A stretch of 64,000 bases of DNA from Streptomyces sp. A012304 (GTDB taxonomy: Bacteria > Actinomycetota > Actinomycetes > Streptomycetales > Streptomycetaceae), in assembly GCF_026008495.1 (NCBI RefSeq), contig NZ_BQUN01000118.1, positions 1-64,000 of the forward strand. The letters are read 5' to 3'. Made by a program: the position numbers and the translations under genes. Position 1 is the stretch's first letter. Each line of letters starts with the position of its first letter. Positions 33,078-42,240 of the stretch are shown piece after piece. A model generated the notes under the pieces. The model was not told where the DNA came from and did no database searches. It saw only the letters and a program-made list of their open reading frames with translations.

Positions 33078-34550
33078 TCAGTAGGCGCCCTGGCCGTCCA
33101 GCACCGCGCGCACGGTGCGGGCCATGACGTTCATGTCGCCGGCCAGCGACCAGTTGTCGACGTAGCGCAGGTCGAGGGCGACCGTCTCGCGCCAGGACAG
33201 GTCCGAGCGGCCGCTCACCTGCCACAGGCCGGTCAGGCCCGGCTTGACGCTGAGCCGGCGCAGCTCGATCGCGTTGTACTTGGCGACCTCCTCGGGCAGC
33301 GGGGGACGCGGCCCGACCAGCGACATGTGGCCGAAGAGGATGTTGAACAGCTGGGGCAGCTCGTCCAGGGAGTAGCGGCGCAGGACGCGCCCGACCGGGG
33401 TGACCCGGGGGTCCCGGCGCATCTTGAACATGTGCCCGTCGTTCTCGTTCTCCGCCTCCAGTCCGCTCTTGAGCCGGTCGGCGTCGACCACCATCGTGCG
33501 GAACTTCCACATGGGGAACGGCACCAGGTTCCGGCCGACGCGGGTCTGGCGGTACAGGATCGGACCGGGTGAGCCGAGCCGGACGGCCAGCGCCAGCAGG
33601 AGCAGCAGCGGCGAGAGCAGGACGATCAGCGCCAGGGCGCCCGCCCGGTCCATCAGGCCCTTCACCCGGGCGTGCGTGCCGCGCTGGAGCGGTGGTGCGA
33701 TGTGCAGCAGGGTGAGGCCGGCCGCGGAGGTCAGCCGTACCCGCCGGCGCGCCACCTCGATGATGCCGGGCAGCACCATCAGCGAGCGGCCCTGGTCGTG
33801 CAGCGCCCAGGACAGCCGCCGCACCCGTTCGCCGGACATGTACGGTCCGGGCGCCACGAAGACCAGTTCGGCCGCGAGTTCGTCGGCCGCGCCGAGCACG
33901 GCGACGGCGTCCGCCTCGGGCGTTTCCGGTGCCTCGCAGGGCAGCCGTTCGCACACCGGGACCCCGGAGCGCACGTCGCCGTCGCCGACCGGGCAGGCGC
34001 CGACGACCACGTACTCGTGGTCGGTGCGCTGGGCGAGCTGCTCGACCACGGCGTCGATGGTCGGGGCCTCGCCGACGACCACCACGGGGCGCAGGGCGCG
34101 CGCGTCGCGGCGGGCGGCGAGGAGGTGACGGTGGATCACCTTCTGGCAGACGCCGGTGAGCACCAGCGCGGGGATCAGCGCGGTGAACGCCTCGGCGGGC
34201 ACGCTGTCCAGTCCGCAGACCACGCGGAGCGTCGCCAGGGCGCCGACCAGCACCAGCCAGTCCCGTATCACGGCGCGGAGCCCTCCCCCGTCGCCCCAGG
34301 CCTGCGGGGTGTACCGCTTGCTGACCACGCCGATGAGCGGCCACAGCAGGGCCGCGACGGCCGCGAGGCGCAGCGGGTGGGGTTCGTGGACCTCCACGAA
34401 AGCCGCCGTGACCGGGAGGGCCGCGGCAAGGAGGTCCACACTCACCGAGAAGGGGGCGTACCAACGGGCCCGGGTCTCCTCGCGGTGGACGGGGTGGCGC
34501 GCCATGGGGACCGGCGCCTGTCGGGTCATCGGGATTCTGAACCGCCGCAT
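33078..34550 (-). CDS. Polyprenyl glycosylphosphotransferase (initiating sugar transferase)
   Basis: 490 aa from ATG 34550, whose RBS GGAGGAG lies 4-5 bp upstream. An N-terminal membrane region of about 4 TM helices, a CoA-binding-like Rossmann part (RPVVVVGEAPTIDAVVEQLA), TM5 (ALALIVLLSPLLLLLALAV) and a C-terminal bacterial sugar transferase domain with PILYRQTRVGRN, MWKFRTMVVDAD, SLDELPQLFNILFGHMSLVG and PGLTGLWQVSGRSDLS. It transfers a hexose-1-phosphate to undecaprenyl phosphate, starting repeat-unit synthesis. AT-rich DNA at 34620-34665 upstream is the likely promoter. The terminus is complete. Confidence 0.95.
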   Translation of the reverse strand: MRRFRIPMTRQAPVPMARHPVHREETRARWYAPFSVSVDLLAAALPVTAAFVEVHEPHPLRLAAVAALLWPLIGVVSKRYTPQAWGDGGGLRAVIRDWLVLVGALATLRVVCGLDSVPAEAFTALIPALVLTGVCQKVIHRHLLAARRDARALRPVVVVGEAPTIDAVVEQLAQRTDHEYVVVGACPVGDGDVRSGVPVCERLPCEAPETPEADAVAVLGAADELAAELVFVAPGPYMSGERVRRLSWALHDQGRSLMVLPGIIEVARRRVRLTSAAGLTLLHIAPPLQRGTHARVKGLMDRAGALALIVLLSPLLLLLALAVRLGSPGPILYRQTRVGRNLVPFPMWKFRTMVVDADRLKSGLEAENENDGHMFKMRRDPRVTPVGRVLRRYSLDELPQLFNILFGHMSLVGPRPPLPEEVAKYNAIELRRLSVKPGLTGLWQVSGRSDLSWRETVALDLRYVDNWSLAGDMNVMARTVRAVLDGQGAY

Positions 34551-34762
34551 GGTCTCCTCCAAACCTCCCATCGCAGAGCGTGGGCGTGGCCGCGGGAGCA
34601 CCGAAAGCGAGCAGCCACACCCCTTACAACATGATCCTTATATCATCAGATAGATAGGAATATCCGTCTTCGACGCCTCGCGCTCGGGTCCGGCTTGGGG
34701 CACGGTGGAGTGACGCGTGGCATACGCGTGACGCAGCCGCAGGCGCGGAGAGGAGCACCCGC

Positions 34763-34978
34763 ATGTCGAACCACACCTACCGGGTCACGGAGATCGTCGG
34801 CACCTCGCCGGAGGGCGTGGACCAGGCGATCCGCAACGGCATCAGCCGCGCTTCGCAGACCCTGCGCAACCTGGACTGGTTCGAGGTGACCCAGGTGCGG
34901 GGCCAGATCGACAACGGCGAGATCGCACACTGGCAGGTCGGCCTGAAGGTCGGCTTCCGCCTGGAGGAGTCGGAGTGA
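34763..34978 (+). CDS. Dodecin family flavin-binding protein
   Basis: 71 aa, MSNHTYRVTEIVGTSPEGVD then AIRNGISRASQTLRNLDWFE and HWQVGLKVGFRLEE. Length and sequence match dodecins, which form dodecamers that store riboflavin or FMN; Trp38 of LDWFEV is the flavin-stacking residue. GGAGAGGAG lies 8 bp upstream. Single gene; convergent with the HAD gene. Confidence 0.95.
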   Translation: MSNHTYRVTEIVGTSPEGVDQAIRNGISRASQTLRNLDWFEVTQVRGQIDNGEIAHWQVGLKVGFRLEESE

Positions 34979-35020
34979 TCCCGCCGCCGGCGCGGCGTCC
35001 GGCCCGCGGGCCGGACCGGT

Positions 35021-35512
35021 TCAGGTACGCCCCTCCCGCTCCTGCGCCACCCGAAGGGTCACCGAGGGCACAGCCCAGCGCGCCCGGACGACGGTGAAGC
35101 CGGCCGCTTCGGCGTCGTCGCACACCAGGTCGTCGTCGTCCACCAGGACCCGCACCGCACGGTCACGGCCGAGCCGGCGCAGGATCTCCAGCTTGGTACG
35201 GCGGGCGGGCCGACGGTCGCTGTCGCGCCGCATGTACACGCGCCCCTCGGGCAGCCCCTGCCGTTCGAGCCAGTCCAGGGTGTCGCGCCGGCACCGCTCG
35301 GGCCGCCCGGTCAGATAGACGACCTCGCACTCCCGCGCGCTCTCCACGGCCAGGGCGATGCCCTCGGGGATCGGCGGATCCTGCGGCGCGGCAGCGAAGA
35401 AGGCGTCCCAGTCACGGGGCCTGCACTCCAGGAAGCGCTGCCGGTGGGCCGTGTCGGCGAGGGTGTTGTCCAGGTCGAACACGGCGAGCGGCCGCTTGCT
35501 GGTGTCGGTCAC
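35021..35512 (-). CDS. HAD-superfamily phosphatase
   Basis: 163 aa from GTG 35512. The HAD motif I is AVFDLDNTLADTAHRQ (D-x-D), motif II VVYLTGRPERCR (T), motif III is the basic RRTKLEIL region, and motif IV VLVDDDDLVCDDAEAAG. The DNTLADTAHR start plus TGRPE pattern resembles the phosphatase half of polynucleotide kinase-phosphatases, common as stand-alone HAD proteins in Streptomyces. Substrate unknown. Confidence 0.85.
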   Translation of the reverse strand: MTDTSKRPLAVFDLDNTLADTAHRQRFLECRPRDWDAFFAAAPQDPPIPEGIALAVESARECEVVYLTGRPERCRRDTLDWLERQGLPEGRVYMRRDSDRRPARRTKLEILRRLGRDRAVRVLVDDDDLVCDDAEAAGFTVVRARWAVPSVTLRVAQEREGRT

Positions 35513-35526
35513 GCCCCCAGCGTAGT

Positions 35527-35550
35527 GCCGCCGCACCCGGGTGCGGCGGC
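35527..35550. repeat. Perfect 24-bp palindrome upstream of rpmF
   Basis: Two 12-bp halves, GCCGCCGCACCC and GGGTGCGGCGGC, with no spacer, between the HAD start and the Zur-like dyad. It could act as a terminator-like hairpin shielding the divergent promoters or as an operator. Confidence 0.6.
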
Positions 35551-35557
35551 CCACAAT

Positions 35558-35578
35558 TGCTAATGGGATCCATTTTCA
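35558..35578. promoter_or_regulatory. Zur-box-like dyad upstream of rpmF
   Basis: Arms TGCTAATGG and CCATTTTCA around GAT match in 7 of 9 pairs and resemble the Streptomyces Zur consensus (TGAAAATG-type half-sites). It lies 44 bp before the start of a cysteine-free L32 gene, the classic Zur-regulated paralogue type. The match was made by eye. Confidence 0.55.
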
Positions 35579-35621
35579 TGTAGCGTCCTCGGTGCTCATC
35601 ACCCCACCGAGGAGGTCCGCC

Positions 35622-35792
35622 ATGGCCGTGCCCAAGCGGAAGATGTCCCGCAGCAACACCCGTCACCGCCGCGCGCAGTGGAAGGCCACGACGCCGCAGC
35701 TCGTCCCGGTCACCGTCGACGGGGTCCGCCACCTCGTCCCGCAGCACCTGGTGAAGGCGTACGAGCGCGGCCTGCTGCGCCCCGAGGGCTGA
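35622..35792 (+). CDS. rpmF: 50S ribosomal protein L32, cysteine-free (C-) paralogue
   Basis: 56 aa, [20 protein letters not shown] with GAGGAGG upstream. It is L32 (MAVPK.K.S.S..R.RRA..K signature) but contains no cysteines, so it lacks the zinc ribbon of the C+ form. Such C- paralogues replace the zinc-binding protein when zinc is scarce, and are repressed by Zur. The Zur-like dyad upstream supports this. In other actinobacteria these genes often sit next to a CobW-family zinc GTPase; here a cobW remnant lies 10.4 kb downstream beyond an accessory island. Confidence 0.93.
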   Translation: MAVPKRKMSRSNTRHRRAQWKATTPQLVPVTVDGVRHLVPQHLVKAYERGLLRPEG

Positions 35793-35799
35793 CCGGATG

Positions 35800-35942
35800 C
35801 CGTAGCGACTGCCCGTCACCGTGCTGTCCGGGTTCCTCGGGTGGGGCGACGAGATGATCTCGCAGCCCTGAGCTCCCGGCCCCCACCCATTCGGCTCGGT
35901 GTCGTTGGTGGTGATGTTGAGCGTCTGCCAGCGGCAGAACAC
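35800..35942 (-). pseudogene. Relic of a protein gene (about 48 aa)
   Basis: A minus-strand reading opening FCRWQTLNITTNDTEPNGWG and including QGCEIISSPHPRNPD has coding-like GC3 and composition, then runs without a stop into DNA antisense to rpmF. It looks like an internal piece of a secreted-protein gene left at the edge of the island. Family not recognised. Confidence 0.3.
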
Positions 35943-35981
35943 CGGCCGGACCGGGCTCGACGATCAGTACCGTCCAGTCTC

Positions 35982-37362
<1,381 letters not shown>

Positions 37363-37429
37363 CTTGTGGTGCCGCGACGCCGGACCACCCGCCCGGTTCG
37401 GAGCGGTTGGCCATATGGCCTGGCATGCG

Positions 37430-37465
37430 AAAGGGGAGGGATCCGGAGCCGGGTCCCTCCCCTTT
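37430..37465. terminator. Bidirectional hairpin between csoR/cstR and the rhodanese operon
   Basis: 12-bp stem AAAGGGGAGGGA / TCCCTCCCCTTT with a 12-nt loop that can itself pair, in the 113-bp gap between convergent genes. T-runs flank both ends, unusual for this GC content. Confidence 0.85.
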
Positions 37466-37475
37466 GTGGTGTGGT

Positions 37476-38051
37476 TCAGCGGTTGCGCAGTGCGGCCAGC
37501 GTGTTGTCGAGGTCGGCGGCGCGGGGGCGGTTGTGGGGGAGCTTGGCGAGCATGGCGGCCATGCCGCAGGTGTTGGTCAGGGCGGAGAAGACCAGGCCGC
37601 CCGCGATGCCGGCGGAGATGAGCTGGAAGGCGGGGTGGACGACGAGCCCGAGCAGCAGGCCGAGCAGCACGATCACTCCTGCGGTGAGCCTTACCTGCCG
37701 CTCCATTCCCCAGGTGGCACGGGAGGCGCCCTGGGGGCGGTGGAGCTCGTGGCCGTCGGCCGCCCAGGCGCCGGTGCCTCCCGACAGGGTGGCGGCGGTG
37801 ATGCCGTTCTCCGCGAGGATCTTGCAGGCGTTCTCGGAGCGGGCGCCCGAGGCGCAGACGACCAGGACGTCGCCGCGGTCGGTGGCGTGACGGATGTCGG
37901 GCAGCGCGCGCTGGATCTGGTCGAGGGGGATGTTGAGCGCGCCGGGGAGATGGCCGCCGGCGTATTCGCCTGGGGTGCGCACGTCGATGATGGTCAGTTC
38001 GTGCAGGCGGGTGCGCGCCTCGTCGGTGGCGAGGGCCGTGGGTGTGGTCAT
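37476..38051 (-). CDS. Rhodanese-DUF2892 membrane sulfurtransferase (YgaP-like)
   Basis: 191 aa from ATG 38051; ATG 38063 is an alternative. An N-terminal rhodanese domain with the active-site loop VVCASGARSEN (Cys66) follows IIDVRTPGEYAGGHLPGALN. The C-terminal part has two TM helices (LTAGVIVLLGLLLGLVV and ISAGIAGGLVFSALT) with the NTCGMAAMLAKLPHNR segment of DUF2892. This layout is that of E. coli YgaP, a membrane sulfurtransferase. It is the last gene of the cst-like set, 136 bp past tauE. Confidence 0.9.
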   Translation of the reverse strand: MTTPTALATDEARTRLHELTIIDVRTPGEYAGGHLPGALNIPLDQIQRALPDIRHATDRGDVLVVCASGARSENACKILAENGITAATLSGGTGAWAADGHELHRPQGASRATWGMERQVRLTAGVIVLLGLLLGLVVHPAFQLISAGIAGGLVFSALTNTCGMAAMLAKLPHNRPRAADLDNTLAALRNR

Positions 38052-38187
38052 GGCAGATGCCATCCTTGGGTGTCGGAGTGTGCTGAGCTTGGTCTGACGG
38101 GAGCCGGACGGAAGGCGGTCGTGAGATGCGCGGCCGGCTGGAGAAGCGCTTCCGGTCCCTGGTCTGAGCCGGTGGCGGCCCTCGTGT

Positions 38188-38931
38188 TCAGACGATCACG
38201 TCGACGAGCATGAAGGCCGCCACTGCCAGCAGGACGCCGGCGAAGATCTTCTGAAGGGTGGTGCCGGAGATCTTCGTCGCGAGGCGTTTGCCGTCCCAGG
38301 CGCCGAGGATCGCCGCTCCGGTGAAGGGGCCGATGATCTCCCAGTGGAGCCCGCTGCTGGTGCCGGTGCGAGCGGCGAGCGCGGCGAGCGAGTTCACTGT
38401 GATGACGAGCAGGCTGGTGCCCACCGCCCGGCGCATGGCCAGTCCCAGGACGCTCACCAGGGCGGGCACAGCGAGGAATCCCCCGCCGACCCCCAGAAAG
38501 CCCGTCACGGTGCCGAGTCCGGCACCGGCACCGGCTGCCTTGCCGGGACGGATCCGGTCTGGCGGCTCGGACGCGGACGGACGCAGCATGCGCAGGGCCG
38601 CCAGCGCGGCGATGACCGCGAACGCCGCCGTCAGTACCGCTTCGGGCAGGCGCCCCGCGACGGCGCCCGCGAGGAAGGCGGGGACGATGCCCGCCGCGGC
38701 GAACAGCGCCCCTGTCTTCCATGCCACCTTCCCGTCGCGGGTGTGGGCGTACAGGGCGGTGGCGGAGGTGGCGGTGACGATGATCAGACCGGCGGTGGTG
38801 GCGGCGGCCGGAGTGAAGCCGAGCAGGTAGATCAGTGCCGGTACGGCAAGGACGCTGCCGCCGCCGCCGAGGGCTCCGAGGGCGAGGCCGATGACAGCCC
38901 CAGCGATGAGGGCGAGAACGAGTACGGTCAC
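38188..38931 (-). CDS. TauE/SafE family sulfite exporter
   Basis: 247 aa from GTG 38931, overlapping the rhodanese stop. About 8 TM helices in two halves, each with a TauE-type Gly-rich motif: LGALGGGGSVLAVPALIYLL and TGFLGVGGGFLAVPALVSVL. The family exports sulfite and related anions. Placed after persulfide dioxygenase (which yields sulfite) and rhodanese genes, it likely removes the sulfite or thiosulfate made. Confidence 0.92.
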   Translation of the reverse strand: MTVLVLALIAGAVIGLALGALGGGGSVLAVPALIYLLGFTPAAATTAGLIIVTATSATALYAHTRDGKVAWKTGALFAAAGIVPAFLAGAVAGRLPEAVLTAAFAVIAALAALRMLRPSASEPPDRIRPGKAAGAGAGLGTVTGFLGVGGGFLAVPALVSVLGLAMRRAVGTSLLVITVNSLAALAARTGTSSGLHWEIIGPFTGAAILGAWDGKRLATKISGTTLQKIFAGVLLAVAAFMLVDVIV

Positions 38932-39293
38932 GCTATCTGGCCGCTGTTCCCGCGTTCGTCGACGACCGGGTGTCCGGCGGCGGCCCACGCGTTCATGCCG
39001 CCCTCGACGTCCACCGCCTGCGCTCCGCGCCCGGCGAGGAGCTTCGCCGCCTGCTGGGAGCGGTGTCCGCTGCGGCAGATCACCACCAGCGGACGGCCCC
39101 GCGCCTGGGCGGGCAGGGTGGCGCCGGCGACCAGTTCCGTCAGCGGTACGTGGACGGCGCCCGGGGCGTGGCCCGCGGTCCATTCGGGCTTTTCACGGAC
39201 GTCCAGCAGGACGGCGTCGGGCCGGTCGCCGCTGGTGCGGCTGTGTGCCTCGTCGACCGTGACGCGGGGCCCGTTTCGGCGAAAGAGGAACAT
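38928..39293 (-). CDS. Single-domain rhodanese
   Basis: 121 aa from ATG 39293, GGAAGGAAG upstream. DAVLLDVREKPEWTAGHAPG, then the catalytic loop VVICRSGHRSQQAA with Cys73, and VEGGMNAWAAAGHPVV. It moves sulfane sulfur between thiols, sulfite and cyanide acceptors. Between the dioxygenase and tauE genes in the same transcript. The loop CRSGHRS is a standard active rhodanese loop. Confidence 0.92.
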   Translation of the reverse strand: MFLFRRNGPRVTVDEAHSRTSGDRPDAVLLDVREKPEWTAGHAPGAVHVPLTELVAGATLPAQARGRPLVVICRSGHRSQQAAKLLAGRGAQAVDVEGGMNAWAAAGHPVVDERGNSGQIA

Positions 39294-39328
39294 CACACGC
39301 TTCCTTCCTTGCGGGGGGGCGGCCGAAC

Positions 39329-40693
39329 TCAGGCGGAGGCCAGGGGCAGCCCGGCTTCCGTCGCGGCGTCGAAGCCGTCGTCGACGGCGACCACGTCGCG
39401 GCCGGCAGCATCGAGCAGGGAGGCGGCGATCGCCGCGCGCATCCCGCCGGCGCAGTGCACCCACACCGTGCCGTCCGGCACCTCGCCGGTGCGGCCGTGC
39501 AGCTCGTGGATCGGGATGTGGACCGAGCCGTCGATGTAGCCGCCTGCGCGCTCTGAGTCCCGGCGCACGTCCAGGACGACCACGTCATCGCCGCGCTGAC
39601 GGATCTCGGCGAGGTCGGCGAAGCGGGCACGCGGGAAGGAGACGAGCTGCTCGCCTTCACGGACCCAGCCGGCCGGGTCGCCGGTGGCGGCGGCGGCCGG
39701 GCGGTCGATGCCCACCCGCGCCAGCTCCCGCTGCGCGTGGGCGATCTGCTCCGGGGTGTCGGCGAGCAGGGTGACCGGCTTGCCCCACGGGATCAGCCAT
39801 GCCAGGTAGGTGGCGAGCTTGCCCTCGCCCTCGAAGTTGAACGACCCGGCCACATGCCCCTCGGCGAAGGCCATGCGGCTGCGCAGGTCCACGACCCACT
39901 CGCCCGCGGCCAGCCGGGAGGAGATCTCGCCTGCGCCCGCACGCTCGGGCGGGGTCAGGTCGACGGGGGCGGGGCCCGCGGCGTTGGCCGGGCCCATGTG
40001 CGCGTAGTAGGCGGGCACGTCCTCCAGCCCGGCGAGCATCCGCTGAACGAAGGTGTCCACGTCCAGGGTGAGCGCGTCGTTGCTGGTGCGTTCCTTGCCG
40101 ATCGTGGTCGCGTCCCCCTCGGCCTGGGCGGAGGAGCAGAAGCTGCCGAACCCGTGGGTGGGCAGCACCGGCACCTCGTCGTCCAGCTCGACGGCCAGGC
40201 GGCGGGCGGAGGCGTGCTGGGCCCGGGCCAGCTGCTCGGTCAGCCGCGGCTCCACTAGGTCGGGGCGGCCCACCGTGCCGATCAGCAGCGATCCGCCGGT
40301 GAACGCCGCCACACCGCGCCCGTTCTGCTCCAGGACGTAGGAGGTGTGGTGCGGGGTGTGCCCGGGCGTGGCGATCGCGCGCAGGACCAGACCCGCGTCC
40401 ACGTCTACGGTGTCGCCGTCGGCGACCGGGGTGCGGGCGAAGGACACGTGCGCCGCGGCCGGCACCAGATAGGAGGCGCCGGTGACGCGGGCCAGCTCCA
40501 GGCCACCGGTGACGTAGTCGTTGTGCACGTGGGTCTCCGCCACGTACGCGATGCGCACCCCGCGCCCGGCGGCGGCGGCGATCACCTGGTCGATGTCGCG
40601 CGGCGGATCGATGACCACCGCGGCAGCGGCCCCGCCGACCAGGTAGCTGCGGTTGCCCAGACCCTCCAACTCAAGGGTGTCGATGAAGAACAC
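39329..40693 (-). CDS. Persulfide dioxygenase-rhodanese fusion (CstB-like)
   Basis: 454 aa from GTG 40693 with GGAGGAG upstream. Domain order matches CstB: an MBL non-heme iron dioxygenase (1-235; ETHVHNDYVTGG with HxHxD, TPGHTPHHTSY, and LPTHGFGSFCSSAQ with a Cys near the site), a central rhodanese-homology domain without Cys (~260-350; WVVDLRSRMAFAEGHVAGSF), and a C-terminal rhodanese (~365-454) with the active loop VWVHCAGGMRAA. It oxidises thiol persulfides and yields thiosulfate/sulfite. The promoter region holds several CsoR/CstR-type palindromes. Confidence 0.93.
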   Translation of the reverse strand: MFFIDTLELEGLGNRSYLVGGAAAAVVIDPPRDIDQVIAAAAGRGVRIAYVAETHVHNDYVTGGLELARVTGASYLVPAAAHVSFARTPVADGDTVDVDAGLVLRAIATPGHTPHHTSYVLEQNGRGVAAFTGGSLLIGTVGRPDLVEPRLTEQLARAQHASARRLAVELDDEVPVLPTHGFGSFCSSAQAEGDATTIGKERTSNDALTLDVDTFVQRMLAGLEDVPAYYAHMGPANAAGPAPVDLTPPERAGAGEISSRLAAGEWVVDLRSRMAFAEGHVAGSFNFEGEGKLATYLAWLIPWGKPVTLLADTPEQIAHAQRELARVGIDRPAAAATGDPAGWVREGEQLVSFPRARFADLAEIRQRGDDVVVLDVRRDSERAGGYIDGSVHIPIHELHGRTGEVPDGTVWVHCAGGMRAAIAASLLDAAGRDVVAVDDGFDAATEAGLPLASA

Positions 40694-40718
40694 GACTGCG
40701 GCTCCTCCACAAGAACGG

Positions 40719-40736
40719 CGTACCCCGGGGGGTATT
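40719..40736. promoter_or_regulatory. CsoR/CstR-type operator near the cstB-like start
   Basis: GTACCCCGGGGGGTAT, an imperfect version of the operator, 27 bp upstream of the start codon. Another loose pair, GTACCC (40741) with GGGTAC (40757), lies next to it. Confidence 0.6.
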
Positions 40737-40759
40737 TGGTGTACCCACCCTAACAGGGG

Positions 40760-40773
40760 TACCCCCGGGGGTA
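40760..40773. promoter_or_regulatory. CsoR/CstR-type operator (14-bp perfect palindrome)
   Basis: TACCCCCGGGGGTA, about 70 bp upstream of the cstB-like start. GC-rich with T/A ends like the other sites. Several sites in 130 bp suggest cooperative repression. Confidence 0.6.
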
Positions 40774-40831
40774 TTCCTAGGTCCAGAACATCCCCTATAT
40801 CCCTGGGTACGGCATTGCGTCCACTGCGCCG

Positions 40832-40849
40832 GATACCCGGCGGGGTATC
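40832..40849. promoter_or_regulatory. CsoR/CstR-type operator facing a gene remnant
   Basis: GATACCCGGCGGGGTATC has the same 7-bp arms and 4-bp spacer as the site before the repressor gene. The nearest rightward reading frame is only a short remnant, so the gene it once controlled may be mostly lost. Confidence 0.7.
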
Positions 40850-40869
40850 AAGGAAGCGGGTTTTCCACC

Positions 40870-41136
40870 TCACCGAAGGAGCAGCGCACCGCCCACACGC
40901 TCGTCCAGGTCCTCGACTCGGGCACCATGGTCACCCTCACCGGCCTGGACGCCCTCACGCCTGTCGCCGGCGAGGCCACCGCCCGGCTCGTCCAGCAACG
41001 GCACTTTCTGTACCGCAACTACTCACACCCGTGGAGCCCCGCAAGTTCAGACGGACTGAAGGTTTCTCGGCTGGAACCCGACTCGGTTCACGCGTCATCG
41101 TGTTGGGTGAGGCAGCCGTCGGTGAGCCGCCAGTAG
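40870..41136 (+). pseudogene. Possible remnant of a gene controlled by the operator at 40832
   Basis: From about 40870 the plus strand reads SPKEQRTAHTLVQVLDSGTM then VTLTGLDALTPVAGEATARL with plausible composition; the only ATG is 40927, which would give 69 aa. After about 41040 the sequence loses coding character. No RBS suits the ATG and no family is recognised. The last part overlaps the minus-strand gene at 41088. Otherwise 40774-41087 holds nothing. Confidence 0.3.
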
Positions 41137-41408
41137 TGCTGGTGAGGGGTCAGTTGCCAGGTCTCGTCGGCAGTGATCGCCTGCGTGATCCATTCATGGA
41201 GCTGTGGGAGGGCATGCGCTCGTAGAACAGCGCGGACCGCAGCACGTTCACTGGCATCGACCGGGTGGACGTCAATGCGAATGCCGACCATGTCCGGGTG
41301 GATGCCGCGGCCGTAGTTACGGGGGTTCGGAGCGACCCATTCAGCTCCCAGGACGATGGTCCCGCTGTCGTGCCCAGTGAGGAATCTCAGGTCCGTGACG
41401 CGGCTCAT
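41088..41408 (-). CDS. Conserved hypothetical protein, probably a fragment
   Basis: 106 aa if started at ATG 41408 (MSRVTDLRFLTGHDSGTIVL), or longer from 41492. Composition and the IHPDMVGIRIDVHPVDASER, LRAHALPQLHEWITQAI and QHYWRLTDGCLTQHDDA segments are those of a real protein, and its end looks complete. The N-terminus may be truncated because the adjoining 41409-42066 DNA is a frameshifted relic. No domain recognised. Confidence 0.5.
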   Translation of the reverse strand: MSRVTDLRFLTGHDSGTIVLGAEWVAPNPRNYGRGIHPDMVGIRIDVHPVDASERAAVRAVLRAHALPQLHEWITQAITADETWQLTPHQHYWRLTDGCLTQHDDA

Positions 41409-41443
41409 GCAGGAGCCAAGACTCTCGTTGATGTCGGTGGTGG

Positions 41444-42066
41444 TCAGAGGCCACGCACGGTGGCGGGGCAATCGTCGATTTCGTGCAGGCATGACAAGCA
41501 GAATCGCAGAAGGTCACTGCGTGCTCTCACAGGTTTGTTCAGCGGCCTGTTCCAGCAGGGCGCGTGCGGAGTCTGCATAACGCATGGCGTGCCGGGCGGA
41601 CTCGGCTGACGTACTTGCCTCGGGCGGTCGCCGGGGCGGCACGGGTACCAGGGCACGAACTCCAGCGCGGCCCCGGCCGACATGAGGGCGCGCCGGCCTC
41701 GCCGACGAGGTCCCGGCGACGCTCGGCGTCCTCGGCCTGGGCGAGCGGGCTGGTCTGCTCGCCCGTGCGCGGCCGGCCGTACAGGGCGGTGAACACGCCG
41801 GTCCAGGTGTGCTTCTTCTCTACGGTGCCGGGCAGCGTTTCGGTGACCGTGACGGTCGGGTAAGCCGGGGCGGCGCCGGGGATGAGGCGCTCGACGGACT
41901 CATCTCCTCCACCATCTTCCGCTCCCGACTGCCCTTCTATCCGGACCGGTTGGCCTGTTCTCTTGGGGTGGCCGGTCCCGGCGTGCGTTCCAAGGAGGTT
42001 TTCGCAGATCAGTGGCTCGGCTCGGAAAGGTACTGATCGCAACACGTGTGGTGCAAGCTGACTCAC
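41444..42066 (-). pseudogene. Frameshifted gene relic
   Basis: One minus frame encodes a coherent stretch (TVTVTETLPGTVEKKHTWTG, VFTALYGRPRTGEQTSPLAQ, then AEDAERRRDLVGEAGAP). At about 41685 sense switches to a second frame, SAGAALEFVPWYPCRPGDRP, with no in-frame continuation. Each frame becomes Arg/Pro-rich past the switch. This is best read as one gene broken by a frameshift and further decay. Family unknown. The remainder, 42067-42240, shows nothing. Confidence 0.5.
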
Positions 42067-42240
42067 CGGCTGGCCGGTCCGTGGATGTTGCGTCTTGGCC
42101 GGCGTCGGCTTCGGCCGGGCCGTCTGAGGTAGCCGGTAGCTCGTCGAGGGCGACGCGCGGCACCTGGCCAGCGGCGACCGGCTCCTGCCAACGTGCGGCG
42201 GCGAGCAGGGCAGGCCAGCCGACTGTGATCCAAGCAGCGG

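Noticed and set aside
35412-35942. 176-aa minus frame crossing rpmF as a single gene
   Set aside because: The middle is antisense to rpmF and its 3' end is a frame-shifted shadow of the HAD gene; only the 35800-35942 part looks like a relic.
37430-37465. Terminator as a possible attachment site
   Set aside because: Perfect stem with T-flanks between convergent genes is explained by termination; no matching copy found elsewhere by eye.
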